Shown one piece after another: positions 37,269 to 49,793 of a stretch of DNA of 64,000 nucleotides. Positions within the stretch are counted from its first letter, which is position 1, and the number at the start of each line of letters is the position of its first letter. The position numbers and the translations under genes were made by a program. The DNA lies in the NCBI RefSeq assembly GCF_026230105.1, contig NC_079478.1, forward strand, positions 9,315,653 to 9,379,652, written 5' to 3'. Under the pieces are notes generated by a model. The model saw only the letters and a program-made list of their open reading frames with translations, made no database searches and had not been told where the DNA came from. Source of the stretch: Diorhabda sublineata. Lineage: Eukaryota > Arthropoda > Insecta > Coleoptera > Chrysomelidae.

Positions 37269-38301
37269 GTAAACAGTGATAAATGCACGAATAATATGCA
37301 CCACTACATTAACTACTGCAATAAAGAGACAAAATTTTTAAATACTTGCTGCACTTAAGGATTAAGTTGCTACTAAGAAATAATAGCTTGAACATACCCT
37401 ATGTATAGCAATAGTCACTGTGGATTTTCTTTCTTTAACTATTTATTTAATGAAGTGGGCTCAAAATTTGACAAAGGTTACTTGAAACAAAAAATTTAGG
37501 AAAGTTATTTGTGCTCAACTCTATGATTTAGGCAGGTAGTATAATCTAGAACTACTAGTAAACAATAAGATGAATCTTAAAAGAATAATATTGTCAAAAT
37601 CCAAATTCAATTATTTGAAAGAAATTAATTGATACGCTTAGTTACAATTTGCAAACATGCAATATTCCGAACTAGGCGAGAATCCACGGGAATAGTGATG
37701 ATTTGCTACACAAAAATGTAAAGAATTAGGTCTCTTGATTGTAATGTTTCCATCATATCACGAGTTATTAACTTAAAAACTGAGTTATGATATTGCTTAC
37801 AAAGGAATAAAAACTTTAACTAATAATTGATAATATTATAAAGCAAACAAACAGCAACGAAGTTTTATCAATAAATTTCCCTACAAAGTCCATTGGTAAT
37901 AAATTTTGTATTGTTTAATTATTTATGAATTAATCCCAAAGGAAATGTACAAAAATGATGCTTAGATTAATTAAATAATAAAATTTTGTTTATTCGTGGT
38001 TTTATTTGTATTTTAATTTTAAATTTGGGGTACAAGCAATTTTACTTAACGAAGGAGAAAATTGCAAATTATTAATAATCGAAGTCACCGCCAAGCATCC
38101 TAATTGGAAATGGCTTTAATAAGCACGCTATTAACGGAATTTTCTCGAAAAATATTAACTCACTCATATTTATTAGTCGACGCATATTTACTAAATTAAA
38201 GTTTTGAAGGAAAATTCTAAACGGCATTTTATATAGGAATTGGTAAATCAATCAATAAAAAAATATTTCGATAGCAAAAAATTCATTTATATCACCTCTA
38301 C

Positions 38302-38472
38302 ATACTGAACACACGGTTTACACTACCACTACACCAACACCTACAATTACACTGTATGACACGCGTTTCGATAACCAAGTTATCGTCTTCAGAGACTGGA
38401 AGTTTGACAATCAGTCAGAAAGTGTAATTGTGAGTGTTGGTGTGGTGGTAGTGTAAACGGTGTGTTCAGTAT
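38302..38472. mobile_element. hairpin MITE with 52-bp inverted arms
   Basis: Arms 38302-38353 and 38421-38472 are inverted copies identical at 48 of 52 positions. Both start with ATACTGAACACAC. The 67-base centre contains a nested hairpin (CGATAAC/GTTATCG) and the block GTTATCGTCTTCAGAGACTG. No protein is encoded. Blocks of it recur near 36225-36345 and 60070-60100, so it is part of a dispersed family. Confidence 0.85.
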
Positions 38473-40359
38473 CAATATCACCAAAAATCCCAACGTTCTA
38501 TCTAACCAATCAACATTGGAACTTATTAATTCATCTGATGTAAGGAAATACAATACATCGTGGGTTGTATGACAGTTGATTAAAAATTTACATGTTAGCA
38601 TATATTTGTGCATTGTTTTTCTGTGTGCAGATGTCTTGGCAATAGTCTATAATGAACAAAAATTATGAAAAAGTATCGGAATGACTTATTATTGCTACGA
38701 ACTCGTCCCCGACATGACGCCGGCCCTATGCTGCTATAATAGTATTCTATGATTTGGTGAAGTCGCAGACCTTTTGTTAATTTTCTTATATATGTTTCTT
38801 TATCGTAGCAGGCGCATTAGTTTACATTGTTTTCTATTGGACTAATTTCTTGGAAGATCTATTTATTTATTTGTTTTGTTTCTTTATTTTCTAGAATGTT
38901 TGAGAACTTGGTTTTGGATATATAAACGAGTTTGCTTTGCATGAATTATATAAGTTAGTTGAGGTTTAGTAATAAGTTAATAAAGTGTAACGTGTTTAAA
39001 TACATTAAGAACGTAAGAGACAGTGTTTATAAATTTATCCCACGAATGAAAAGATTGTAAATAAATAAGAAAAACATTTCATTGATAGATCATATCTCGA
39101 ATTAGAGGCAATTACTATTTTTTCTTAGGAAGGAAGGTTCGTTGTCGCTGAATGTTGAATAGGGGTAGTAAACAGTGTGTATCACCAATATGGTTCCATA
39201 AACTCCAACGTAACATTATGTCGCTGAGCAGATAGTCTTATCAATAAGGTTCGAATTTGTATGCAAAGAAATTACTTGATAGATGCGCATATATATGCAT
39301 GAACTTTTGGCAAAATATGCACTAAATCTCAAAATAGACAACAATATATACGACGTGATGGAACAACAAAATCAATAACCTTTCAATACAACTACATGTT
39401 TTTCTATAGATTGTAAATTTTTTCATTAAATTTGTACATAGAAAAACTACGTGTTATGTTGACCGACGTAATCAGCGCATTTATTTCAGGTTCAAGTTTT
39501 ATTTCTACTGAAAATTCTTCATTCAATAGTTTTGACGTATAAGACTAAGCAGTGTAGCTTTCGTTTCTAACTGCCTTTAAGTTTTATTTTTGAAATTGAT
39601 TGAGTAATTGCTCCCTGTGCTTTATACCTTGTTTATGAAATTTTTTATGATAAAGGTACTTTTCTCGAGATAGGACATCGTTCCAGTAAATATTTTGTAA
39701 ATATAAGTTGATGAAACTTTTATATATTTCAACATTTACAATTACTAAAGAACAGAGCACTTTCAAAATAATATTTACGTGACTTTTTTTAAATTTCTTG
39801 AAATTCTTTTAACGTTAAAGTGATGTTCAATCAATATTTCCAAATCTTATTTTTCATTTTCAACCAAAAACAAAAACTGTTTCTTCATATGAGTATCGAG
39901 ACTAAGCTATCTATCTATATATAAAATTTTGACAAATGGTATCATACATATGACGGAAACTAACAATATTATCACTGCATTAACAGTATCACTCTTCTGT
40001 CAAACCGCCCTCGTATATTTCACATAAAATTCTTCATTATTAAACAAAATATGACAAAAAATCCAATTCGTAACAAAATATTCTCATTATTATTAAATGG
40101 AGTGATACTTTACTTCTTTATTATATGAATTTTCCTCGAATAATTCAAATACCGGAAGTTTTAACTCATGAGTAATTTCGTGCAAGTTAAGAACACGTTT
40201 AATTTATTTCAATATTTTATTACTGCTCGGGGGGTACTGAAAACAAAAAGAAAGATTCATTATTTCAGTGAGTAAGCACTTACTAGGTTAAAACCAAGAT
40301 CCTGAAAGCGGAATTAAGGTAGATCTTTAATGCTCTATATCTCTATAGAAACCTCAAAT

Positions 40360-40740
40360 AGTGGAAAATCTCCCGGGTATTAGGATTGATACCTTGAAAC
40401 TAATCAAAGAGGAAATATCCAAACCTCTCATCATTATAATAGATAAAATTATTAAGCCTGAACTGCCTCCGATGAGCTCGAGTTAGCTATAGTTTTTAAA
40501 ATTTACAAGTAAACGTGAATTGCGATATCTCTAATAACAATTTCCGTAAAAACTTTTGACAAAATTGTTGTGAATAGGCTAACCGACTTTTTGTGAAAAT
40601 TAGGAATGTCCAATATTTCAATCAATATCAAAAGTATACAATAAAAGTCTGCTTTGAAAAATTTCATTTTCTGACTACAAGATGTTCTTGATCTATCGTT
40701 TTACATTTCTTAACGAACTTTTATCAATAAGTTCAATTAC
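40360..40740 (+). pseudogene. Jockey-like reverse-transcriptase relic (N-terminal RT motifs)
   Basis: The plus strand reads DTLKLIKEEISKPLIIIIDK, matching the helix after the SPGIDG motif of Jockey-clade reverse transcriptases. It continues in other frames with ELELAIVFKIYK (usual LKxAxVxPIYK), NCDISNNN (CDISNYRPIS) and FDKIVVNRLTDFL (FEKVxNRLTDFL). The order and spacing are correct, but there are frameshifts and stops. The YADD core is not seen, so only the fingers portion remains. Confidence 0.8.
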
Positions 40741-41899
40741 TATTCTACTAACCCAGCAGTTTAAATTTCTAATTCAATTAGTAAGATAAAATTTCCCAAA
40801 GAGAATGAAAGACTTTTAATTAACAATTTGAGAGACAAAAAGGAAACGACAAAGAAAGAGAGCTGAGTTTCAACTTAAATCTCTGTCACGTTTTCTGGTA
40901 TATTATAGCCACAACTCGTATTGTCTACATTTAATCGTCAAGGTAGATATCGAAATCGGAATTAAACCTCCGCACTCTCATTTGTTGAATTTACATTTTG
41001 TAATCCCCAGAAGACCGAATTAATTCGAGGAAATGCCAGGAGATTCTCCAGGCTATTTCAGAAGTTTGAATTATTGTATTAAAACGACACTAGCGGTCAA
41101 TGGAAAACGACTACAACGGAAAAGAAGATTACTGCTGCATAATTAAGGATTTATATCTTATTATACATATTAACACAAAATTAAATTCTAGAGTGTGACG
41201 CAAATATTTTTTATTGATGTGATGGCAAAAAAGTTATATTAAAAATACGAAAATATTAAGTTATAGGTTGAAAGGTCGTATACTGCTAGCAAGGGAGCTT
41301 CAGAAAATTTTCAGAGGTTGTAACATACATTAAGTTTCAAGCTGTCTCAATTAACTAAAGTATGTACAGTAAACTAGATGCCATAACGCAAAACATTCAA
41401 CAAAAACTATAACTAATGATCAGACCTCTACAAGAAATTCCTACAAAAAACTTTTTTTGCTCATAATTCAAATCCAAAATACGCCTATTACATGAAAAAA
41501 CCTAAAGATAACATTCTATGGTCTGTTGAAATTTATTTCAAATGAGATGTACAATATGTGTCCATATTGCAACATTTAGACAACTTACCAATCATTCCAT
41601 TGGACGGGTACTATTTACGTAACTTTTCCTCGGTTTCTTCAATTGATATTCCACGTGAAAAAATGTTCAGTTGAAACTCCAAATTTTTTATCTATATTCA
41701 GCAATTTTGATATATGACACCAGAAACAACAAGAAAATATTATCATTCTATGATAAGTAACGCGTTTTCTTTATTTGCTTTTATTTTTAACATTGTTTCT
41801 TACATTTTATTTATACTCATGTTAATACCAATATCACTCTTACATAACCTCTAATTTTTGATTCCTCAGACATCTTTTTAATCATAGTAAGATTGATGA

Positions 41900-42610
41900 T
41901 CCAACCGATTTATCTTACTATCTCTATAGTTTAATCTATATCCGCTTCGTCTGTTTTCAGCTCTACAAATACTTTTTAGTAGCATTCACCAGCATATAGT
42001 AAAGCCTCTCCTTGTTTAAGCCAATTTTGGATGCTGTTGCTAGCTATTATACATTCTGCTTCAGACTATGGTCTTAGGTGTGTTTAGACTGTGTAAATAT
42101 TATGTGCACTATTAGATTACGTTTATATATACTTTATTCATCCAGCTAATCGTTTTCTTACATTTATCACAAGTACCTTGTATACCACATCTAAAAGTAA
42201 CATTGCTTCATAGTTTTTGCACTCACTTTTATTTTCTTTCTTGGACATAAAATATAGTAAAGCCTTAATCCATCTGTTGGGCATTATTATAGTTCATATT
42301 ATTTTTAATATACTATTTGGTACATCATCCTCGCGGTATTTAATAATATCTGCTGTGATTACATTTTTGCCTGCTCTCTCAAGGTTCTTCAAACTGTTAT
42401 TTGCACAGCAACTTCCTCTCCAATCGGTTCCTGTACCGGTTTCTCATTTTGTTTCTCCACCTCTATATTCTTTCAATTTTCTTCTTTTCATTAATTCTTA
42501 GAAATATTGTGCCATCTTTTCACCGTTCATGTATATCTGTCAAGAGCTTCTCTAATCATCACTCGACTGAACCACTCGGTTATTATCTTTGCCTCTTGAT
42601 TTCTTGGTAA
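41900..42610 (-). pseudogene. non-LTR reverse-transcriptase relic
   Basis: On the minus strand, NSLKNLERAGKNVITADIIK corresponds to IxxLKNxKAPGxDxITAELIK, the start of the reverse-transcriptase domain. SECKNYEAMLLLDVVYKVL then corresponds to ECxNYRAITLLxVxYKIL. Upstream, PRNQEAKIITEWFSRVM fits the preceding linker. Below 42150 the match fades, although YMLVNATKKVF-like residues near 41990 are suggestive. Stops are frequent. The orientation is opposite to the oaf gene. Confidence 0.75.
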
Positions 42611-44149
42611 TAATTTCTAAATTTTTGCTTTCAAAGTGTTTCTCAACACTTTATAATTCTTTTTTCCTGTAGTTCCTCTTTCTCCTATTTCTCCTCTATA
42701 TTGGACTCCCTAAAATATCCTTTCTTGTTTGTTTACTTCTTCAATTTTAATGTTCGTCCTGCCAGAGTCTACATTTTCCCATTTACATCCTTTCAATGTT
42801 CTTTTTTTATTTCATTCTACTCATATTTGAGCTAAGCATGTATTCCTTCTCTCAATTTATATTATATATATCTCACTTATCCTCATTTCATTAAATAATT
42901 ATTAGCAGCTACAACTTGACGTTTCCTAGTACTATGTGATCTGTACCTCAAATTTGTTAGTAACTTTCTCACATTTGTAAGTAACTTTAGAAAGTTTGTA
43001 CTCAATATTTCCATTTCTTGCTTTTATTGATACTTGCTTACTTACTCTTGCATATTTATCATTTTGATTTTCCAACAGTCCAATATATTTAATGCTTTTG
43101 AATAAACTTTTCAAAAATATGAATGTGGCAAGGCTGCATTCATGCCAAATTTTACATTCACATCTATATTTTTGATATTCTTTATCCCGTATTGATTATT
43201 CAATGTTTCAAAGGTGAGCCCCAAACTTATCCAAATTTATCATATCTCATTATTTCTTAAACAAGTTTGAAGAATATTTGAATATTTTTCCTTGTACTAT
43301 ACATGTGAAAAACGAATGGAAAATGTTGACCCGTCCAATCTATTCATGAGAATAGTTTCCGATATCAACCGTAAATTCATTTCTATGTCTTGTGATCTTC
43401 TTGTATTCTGAATAGTATTTGTATTTACTGGAAAAGAAAAACTTAATCCCTGCATGTTTTACAAAATATTCACAACAATCTTGTTTGTGACGAAACTCAT
43501 TTCGGTTATGTTATATATTCACAAGGATTTCCATTTTAGTTAATTAAGTCTCACACTCGCCCTGTGCATCATATATTTTGCTTTAGCTAGAAATTCTATG
43601 ATAAACATGAGGCATTAAATCTTCACTGAAAACTGAAACTTACAACCCAGTAGGATTCCTACGATGAACATCAAATATGTAATATAAAAGTTTTTACGTT
43701 TAAAAGAAATTACACACTTCCATTGTATTATTATTATGGTGAATGCTTTAAATTTATACCAGGGATATTTACAGAATGCCATTAAATTATGGTGTTTTGT
43801 AAATACTCCTGCTAGATAGAATACTACTATGGAATGATAATTTCTACAGAAAAGCTAGAATGAGCTAAAGCGGAGCCACGCAAGTTGAATCGTGAAAAAC
43901 AAAATAATAAAGCAAGTAGCCTTGTAAACTTCAAGCAAAACAAATAAAAAGAAACTCCAGTCGTTGTGGGGAATTAGATATTTTACAAGGGCCACGTATA
44001 CTACTTATACCAATGCTAAGATCTGTTATCGATTATTGACTATATATATTTTGGTTCAACCAAATTTAATGCAATATTTTGTGGCAATTTTCAAATAACG
44101 TTTTTTGACGATTTAATTTCTCTACTATTCGAATAATATAATTTAGGCC

Positions 44150-44370
44150 ACACGGGAGAATGCAAGTTAAAACGTATGGACGGTGCGCTCGCCTCCTCTC
44201 ACGTTTACTCGCCTCGTCTCCCTGTCGATTGGCTCCTTGTCGTTTTATAGACGCCAGTCAAAGGAGGTAACGTCATGAATATAGAATAAATTAAGAGTAT
44301 TGTTGCCTCCGTTGGTCAAGATTCGTATCAAGAGCCTCTAAGAGGCGCCTCGCGAAAGTTTGATTCGAAC
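44150..44370. other. GC-rich island inside the oaf intron
   Basis: About 220 bp with many CpG and CTCGCC motifs (CTCGCCTCCTCTCACG, ACTCGCCTCGTCTCCC) and a short palindrome GCCTCTAAGAGGC, set in very AT-rich DNA. No open frame stands out. It could be a promoter or enhancer-like element, or the end of an unclassified transposon. Confidence 0.45.
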
Positions 44371-45829
44371 ATATGATACAAATATTTAGATATGAATTTA
44401 GTTTATTAAATTATCGAATAATGAAGTTACTTATTTATTATGATTATAATGAATGCATTAAATTCCTCAATAATAATCAATTAGCCGTTAAAATACCAAC
44501 CTGATGAATATGTAAATAATACGATTATACTGAAAAAAACTTCAACGATTTTAATTAAATTCCTTTGCCATGATGAAACATCAACAAAATTGCAAACGGT
44601 TCAATTATTCAACGGTATTTGTGATTCAATTCGAATCCCAAACTGAATTCCAAATATTGTATGTATGAACATATTTTATGATAAAGCGGATTCTAAAATG
44701 TCACCGGCCAAATTGATTTACCGGATATAAACAAACACATTTCAATAATTTATTAATCTTTCTCCATTGTTCGACGACGATGTTTTGGATTCAGCAAATC
44801 GACCAACGGTAGCGGTCCATTTTGTTTTGCTTACTGTTAGGGAGATTATCAATTGCTTCGGCTTAATTTACCTAAATAGTCTAGGACCACATTTTTTATA
44901 ACGACTACTGTTTTCGGTTCTATGTGAATTCACAATTACTCATTCCTTTTTGTAAAGCTTTCAGTTTGTCTACACATCCATGTCTCTACAGAACTTATTC
45001 GACTAAGAGTGTTTGTTTTTCTCATGTCTCGAAATTTTTGCTAAAAATTACATATACGTTCATTTATAATGCAACAACAATGTGAAAACTATCTATAAAA
45101 TATAGAGAACATCACAAAAAACGTCCTTACAAATAACAATTGTTCAACAGACGATATCATCAAAACTGCTGATTAATAATGATAATCGAGGTCAATTCAT
45201 TTATAGACTAGATTATATAGACTAGCCTTTCGTGGCTGAGAATAGGGAAGGGTATTTATTTGTGATTGGATATTTGTAGTCGTTAAGTGAGGATACCTAG
45301 AGATACTACTAAAGGAACCACTTTGTCCATTGCTCAACTTAGTAGCTCTTACACTGTTGAGCAAGGCATAATTATAAAGTTACTCGAAGCAAGTATGGAT
45401 ATTTGCCAGTTTGTGACCCTTTCATGGTCAAACCTTAAGTTTCAGTCCAACTAAATCAAACAAATTGCCCGGGTTTGTGAACTTATTGAATTAAATTGAC
45501 ACTTCACAGTGCTTCAGATTTGCTCACACATTATATAGTTATAGACATGATCGATCAATCATCAGAAAGCAGTTGGACCTTTAGAAAAATGATAAATGTT
45601 CTACTTTCTCAGTTCTCATCAGTAACCAAACATAGGTACTTTATCACACCCTCGAGTCAGAGCCTGCAAGTATGGAAATAGAAAGGCCCGTGAAAGTTAA
45701 AAATCGATTGTTTGCAAGGAACATGGTTTGCACCATTCTACGTTCTTACACAGACCTTTCACTATTAACTCAACTTACTACTGCCATCTTTTGTATCAAA
45801 TTATCTGTCATATTCGACACAAAAGACGA

Positions 45830-46140
45830 GGTTGTGCCATCCCTGCTCCTCCACTGCAACGAGAGGTCCCAAACAGCACGTGAAACGTGACAGAAACTTG
45901 TGGAATTGAACTGGAAAAGACTTTATCATCCACCTCAGAGTCTAGATTTATTATATGTGACTTTAACGTACTATACCATCCAAACAAGCACTTGAGGCAA
46001 ATGACTTGGGATCATCGAAAAGTTGAAACATTCAAGCGCAACTGGTTAGCTACTCGGAATGAAAAAATTACCACAACTTTGGGATATATAGGATGTATAG
46101 CTAATAAAAGATGGTGATTATAACGAAAAATAATTTGTAG
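45830..46140 (+). pseudogene. mariner transposase relic, C-terminal half
   Basis: LLLHCNERSQTARET matches the second catalytic block of mariner (LLHDNARPHTAREx) with the Asp already lost. In a shifted frame KLVELNWKRLYHPPQSLDL matches KLxELNWExLxHPPYSPDL, where the key YSPD is altered. The closing KDGDYNEK fits the C-terminal GGDYVEK. Upstream sequence to about 45490 may be the rest of the element but cannot be read. Confidence 0.8.
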
Positions 46141-46605
46141 AGATAGAGCTGTTTATGGTAAAATAAATTTTGTATATATAGAAGCTCTTTCATATTTGAT
46201 TGTGTACCAAGAAAAATTTCTTGACATTGGTTTCAAGCAACATCATGACAATATCAAGAAAGCCGAATGGTGCAGATACTATTATTTGTCTACTTGTATT
46301 AAACTTAATGCCTAAAGCTCGAAGACTCTAGAGAGCCTACAATCTCGAAATCTGGTATGGGGTGAGTTTTGTATTGCTATGCATGTCATAGATGTATCAA
46401 GATAAACGCTTCAGGGCATCAGCTTTGTGAGACCTTTCTGTTAAGACGCGACAAATTTCTGACCAATGGTGTTAAGAAGAAGGTAAGCCAGTTAACATTC
46501 GTGAACTCTTCACTCCATTTATTGGGCTCTTTTATTTCGATACCATTATGGTACCATCGAGTGGTGATCACAGTTTACGAAATTTTAGTTAGTACATGAA
46601 AAATG

Positions 46606-46767
46606 TTGGTTATGGTAACCGATTAAATGTATTCTAGGCAGTATAAGAGCAGAGGTTTTAAAGTTGATTATAACTCCTACATTAGAGTTTGCTTCAAAAT
46701 GATGAAGTCCTATCTCACTTATATTGGTTATGGAAACCGATTACTTATATTCGAGGTGATATAAGAG
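46606..46767. repeat. pair of diverged direct repeats around an inverted GGTTA/TAACC core
   Basis: Two 44-base copies (starting at about 46606 and 46724) begin TTGGTTATGGTAACCGATTA and TTGGTTATGGAAACCGATTA, and both end in GNNTATAAGAG. The spacer contains GTTGATTATAACTCCTAC, which resembles GTTGATTATAGCTCTTAC at about 53802-53820. The repeat family is unnamed and has no coding potential. Confidence 0.6.
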
Positions 46768-47580
46768 GTAGGGGTCCTATTTGAATGGGAATTCTCAAGG
46801 TCTCAATATATATGGCATGTCTAACTATGAAATTCTACAATTCAACACTCATGGATAATGCTTCAGGCGGCAAGGAACACTTCAACGTGATAGGAAACGC
46901 AGCATCGCCATATCATCGGCTTATTCCTTATTTTAAACTAAATTGTTAATAGTGAATAAAAACCTTTTCAATAATAATAATCACTGAGTATGATAATCTA
47001 CTGAATTAATACAATGCACTAAAAACCATCAGTAATATACCTAATAATACGCAAACGGGAAACGAGTCAAAGATCAACACTAGCAAGACACTGATGAACA
47101 AACATAAAATATGCAATTAGACTTTTTCTACTATTTAGATCATTTTTCGATTCTCATAAACATAAAATATGAACTGGACTATATTGTATCCCCTAAGGCT
47201 TTTACTACACACATTTTACTCCAAACATTTTTGTACTGTTGCCTATAATTCACCTGTTGGAGTTTCGAGTTTAGTGAAATATTGTTATACTGATAAGATA
47301 TCCGATTTCAATAACTGCTAAAGTGGTTTGGCTTTCAGTAACAATGTATGAATGCAAGTATACATTTCCAACCTAAATGCTCTTTAATCGCCGATGAAAT
47401 ATATTGTCGACCTCAAGTTGAATTGGAAACTTTAGGTTTCGTGAATACGCTATAATAGATATGCTGGAAAATAAACAAATAGTACGTTACGTTATCATAA
47501 ACTTTAATAAAAACATATTTTTTCATATATTGGTATTCTTGTGGTATTAATAGTCGTTTCAGTTTGCGTTAAATCTGGTG

Positions 47581-48556
47581 AAATATTTGGTAATTTTATA
47601 CTTTTGCGTTTGGATCTAGAAAATCGAAAAATCATCCGATTTCGATGAACTTTTTTCTAAATCTTCCTTTTTTGCAGCGGATTCATGAAAACAAATATGG
47701 GAAGTATCTCACCTGGAAATTTCATATAGTTTTATGACTATAAATGTGATAATAAACTCATTTCTTCGCACATCGTTCATAACTTTTTTACAAAGCATCA
47801 AACGCAGCTCATATATTTTTTTGTTAATCTACACAAAAAACGAACGTTTTTTGAAAAAAATATTGAAAAATGTTTGTTTATTCATTTTTTATCTCACATA
47901 AATGTTTCATATGGTTTCATATGGTTTTCCAACTCCATCATAAACGTTCTAGAAAATAGAAAAATCATCCGATTATAGGAAATATCTCAGTCGAAGATTT
48001 TATTGGTTTTATAATATTAAATTGTTTTTAACAGTCAACCTTAGTAAGATACCATTTTTTCAATGGTGAAAATTTTCAAAGTTAACTTTTAATATTGCAC
48101 ACTTGATTACAGTGATTTTAAGAATGATTTTGTTCATATAACTTTAATGGTTACTTAATAAAAAAGGTACAAACGATTATATGTGAGAAAGGGACAATTT
48201 CAAGAGAAATTGTTTTTATTTTTAATTATAAAAACTTGATAAATCAACATTTTTGTATAAATTTCTTTTCAATTTGTTCGTTTTTCTTATGTAGATTCTG
48301 AAAAAAAATATAACAACTTCATTTGATTATTTGGAAAAAATTATCAACAATTATACGTGAATGAATGCATTTTCATGAACTTCTAAAGCGCTGAAATCAA
48401 TATAAGTGGTTAATTTTTTTTATTCCCATAGTTTTTTTCGTAAATTCGCCGCGAAAAAGAAGATTTAAAAAAAATTTATCGAAATCGGATGACTTTTTCG
48501 AATTCCTGTAGCCAATAAACGAGGGGACCGCAAAAGTATTGAATTACCAAATATTT
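47581..48556. mobile_element. 976-bp non-coding element with about 130-bp terminal inverted repeats
   Basis: The left end AAATATTTGGTAATTTTATA is mirrored at the right end by complementary AATTACCAAATATTT. The pairing continues inward through TACTTTTGCG, AATCATCCGATTTCGAT (right arm GTCATCCGATTTCGAT) and TAAATCTTCNTTTTTNGC. A shorter direct copy of the AATCATCCGATT segment lies at about 47957. No transposase is present. It is probably a non-autonomous DNA transposon, and a clear target duplication was not seen. Confidence 0.75.
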
Positions 48557-48689
48557 AAATATCAGCTACTTATATGCAGAAAAAGTTTATGCTACAAAGC
48601 TAAAAATCGTAAATTAGCACTCTAGTCATGATTTCTCGCTTATTATAATACGGTTGCTACAAAGTTTTGAGATAGACAAATAAAAATAA

Positions 48690-48845
48690 ATATTAATAAT
48701 TGGATATTGCTTTATTGTTTTCTCCATTAACATCAATACACTTTCGCATACGTTTGAACCAATTGTCGAAGCATTTTTTTTAATTCCGATTAAGGTACCA
48801 CAAAACCATGTGTTTTGAACGCATCAATCGCTTATTCAGGTTGAC
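48690..48845 (-). pseudogene. mariner transposase C-terminal tail
   Basis: The minus strand reads KKCFDNWFKRMRKCIDVNGE, matching the mariner C-terminus (KKCFxNWFxRMQKCIDxNGEYFE). Before it, in another frame, is AIDAFKTH, matching PEEAVDAFKxH. This is the same subfamily as the 4.5-5.2 kb copy, which has the equivalent FSTPEE segment. Only about 50 codons remain. Confidence 0.8.
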
Positions 48846-49779
48846 CTCACAAATTAATTAAATTCAATGAAAAAGAAAGAAAGTATGTAAAATGTGAAAC
48901 GCTTAATATCGAGCCTGAAATGTATATATTTGTGCAAAAAATATTCATTATCTCGTGGAAATTCCAGTTTTTTTTTTAATTCAGCAGTGTGACTAAAAGG
49001 AGCTTTTTTCAATAAAAATGGAATATTCATTTTGAGTATTCAAAATTCAAATCAAAATTGTGTCGCAAGAATGCGGACTCACTCATAAACTAAAAAACAA
49101 CGGACCAAAGTGAAGAAAACACTAAAATAATGAAAGAATAATACGATATTGACACTGACATTGACAATTTAAGAAATTGGTAGATTTTTTGGTAATACGT
49201 ATTAGTTAAATAAATAACTGTAAGGATCAAGTTTCCGAAAACAAACGTATTAGGTGCCATTTAATTTCTTACCTGTAATGGGTGTTATAAATGATATGAC
49301 ATAAACGTTATTAAGCCAGTGAGAAGATTTACTTGATGAGTAAACATGTTACGTGATAGAAACTTCCAGAATACCAGTAATAGCGTATTTACCAGCACGC
49401 GAGTACTTAAAAAGAAAACATTCACTGTTCAAAAAGTTTGTTAATGACAACTAACAAATAATAATTATTCTTGTTACTTATGGCACATGAATATTTATGA
49501 AACTTTGGCTCGTATTTCAAATTAGGAATATCTAGGAATAAGATACAGAAAATAATATTTCGTTGGTACCAAAATTACACTATTATTAATCATAATGATT
49601 CACACACCAACCTCTTGCCAACAAAAATTGGAGATCCTTTGAATTAATAGAACTATTTTGAAATTCTTCTAATAGATTAAAGATCACTAAAAGATTTTTG
49701 TTTTTCTTCTCGAACTGAGACGATATTAATCCGAAGGTTTCAATTCTTATAAGTAATATTTCTAATTCAAATTGAATGC

Positions 49780-49793
49780 AGCCAGACCTCGTA
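49780..49793. repeat. solo mariner terminal-repeat trace
   Basis: AGCCAGACCTCGTA is identical to the outer right end, including the flanking TA, of the mariner elements at 12.0-12.9 and 56.0-56.3 kb. No other part of the element is recognisable beside it. A chance match is unlikely but possible. Confidence 0.4.

Noticed and set aside
38289..38482. ATATCACC octamers as an 8-bp target-site duplication of the 38.3 kb hairpin
   Set aside because: The related sequence at 36.3 kb also ends in AATATCAC after GTGTTCAATATG, so the octamer appears to be part of the repeat itself.
42217..42610. Hydrophobic plus-strand open frames resembling membrane proteins
   Set aside because: They are the antisense of a reverse-transcriptase relic that reads clearly on the minus strand.
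44615..44640. TTCGAATCCC as a tRNA B box
   Set aside because: No A box at the right distance and no tRNA-like fold on either strand.
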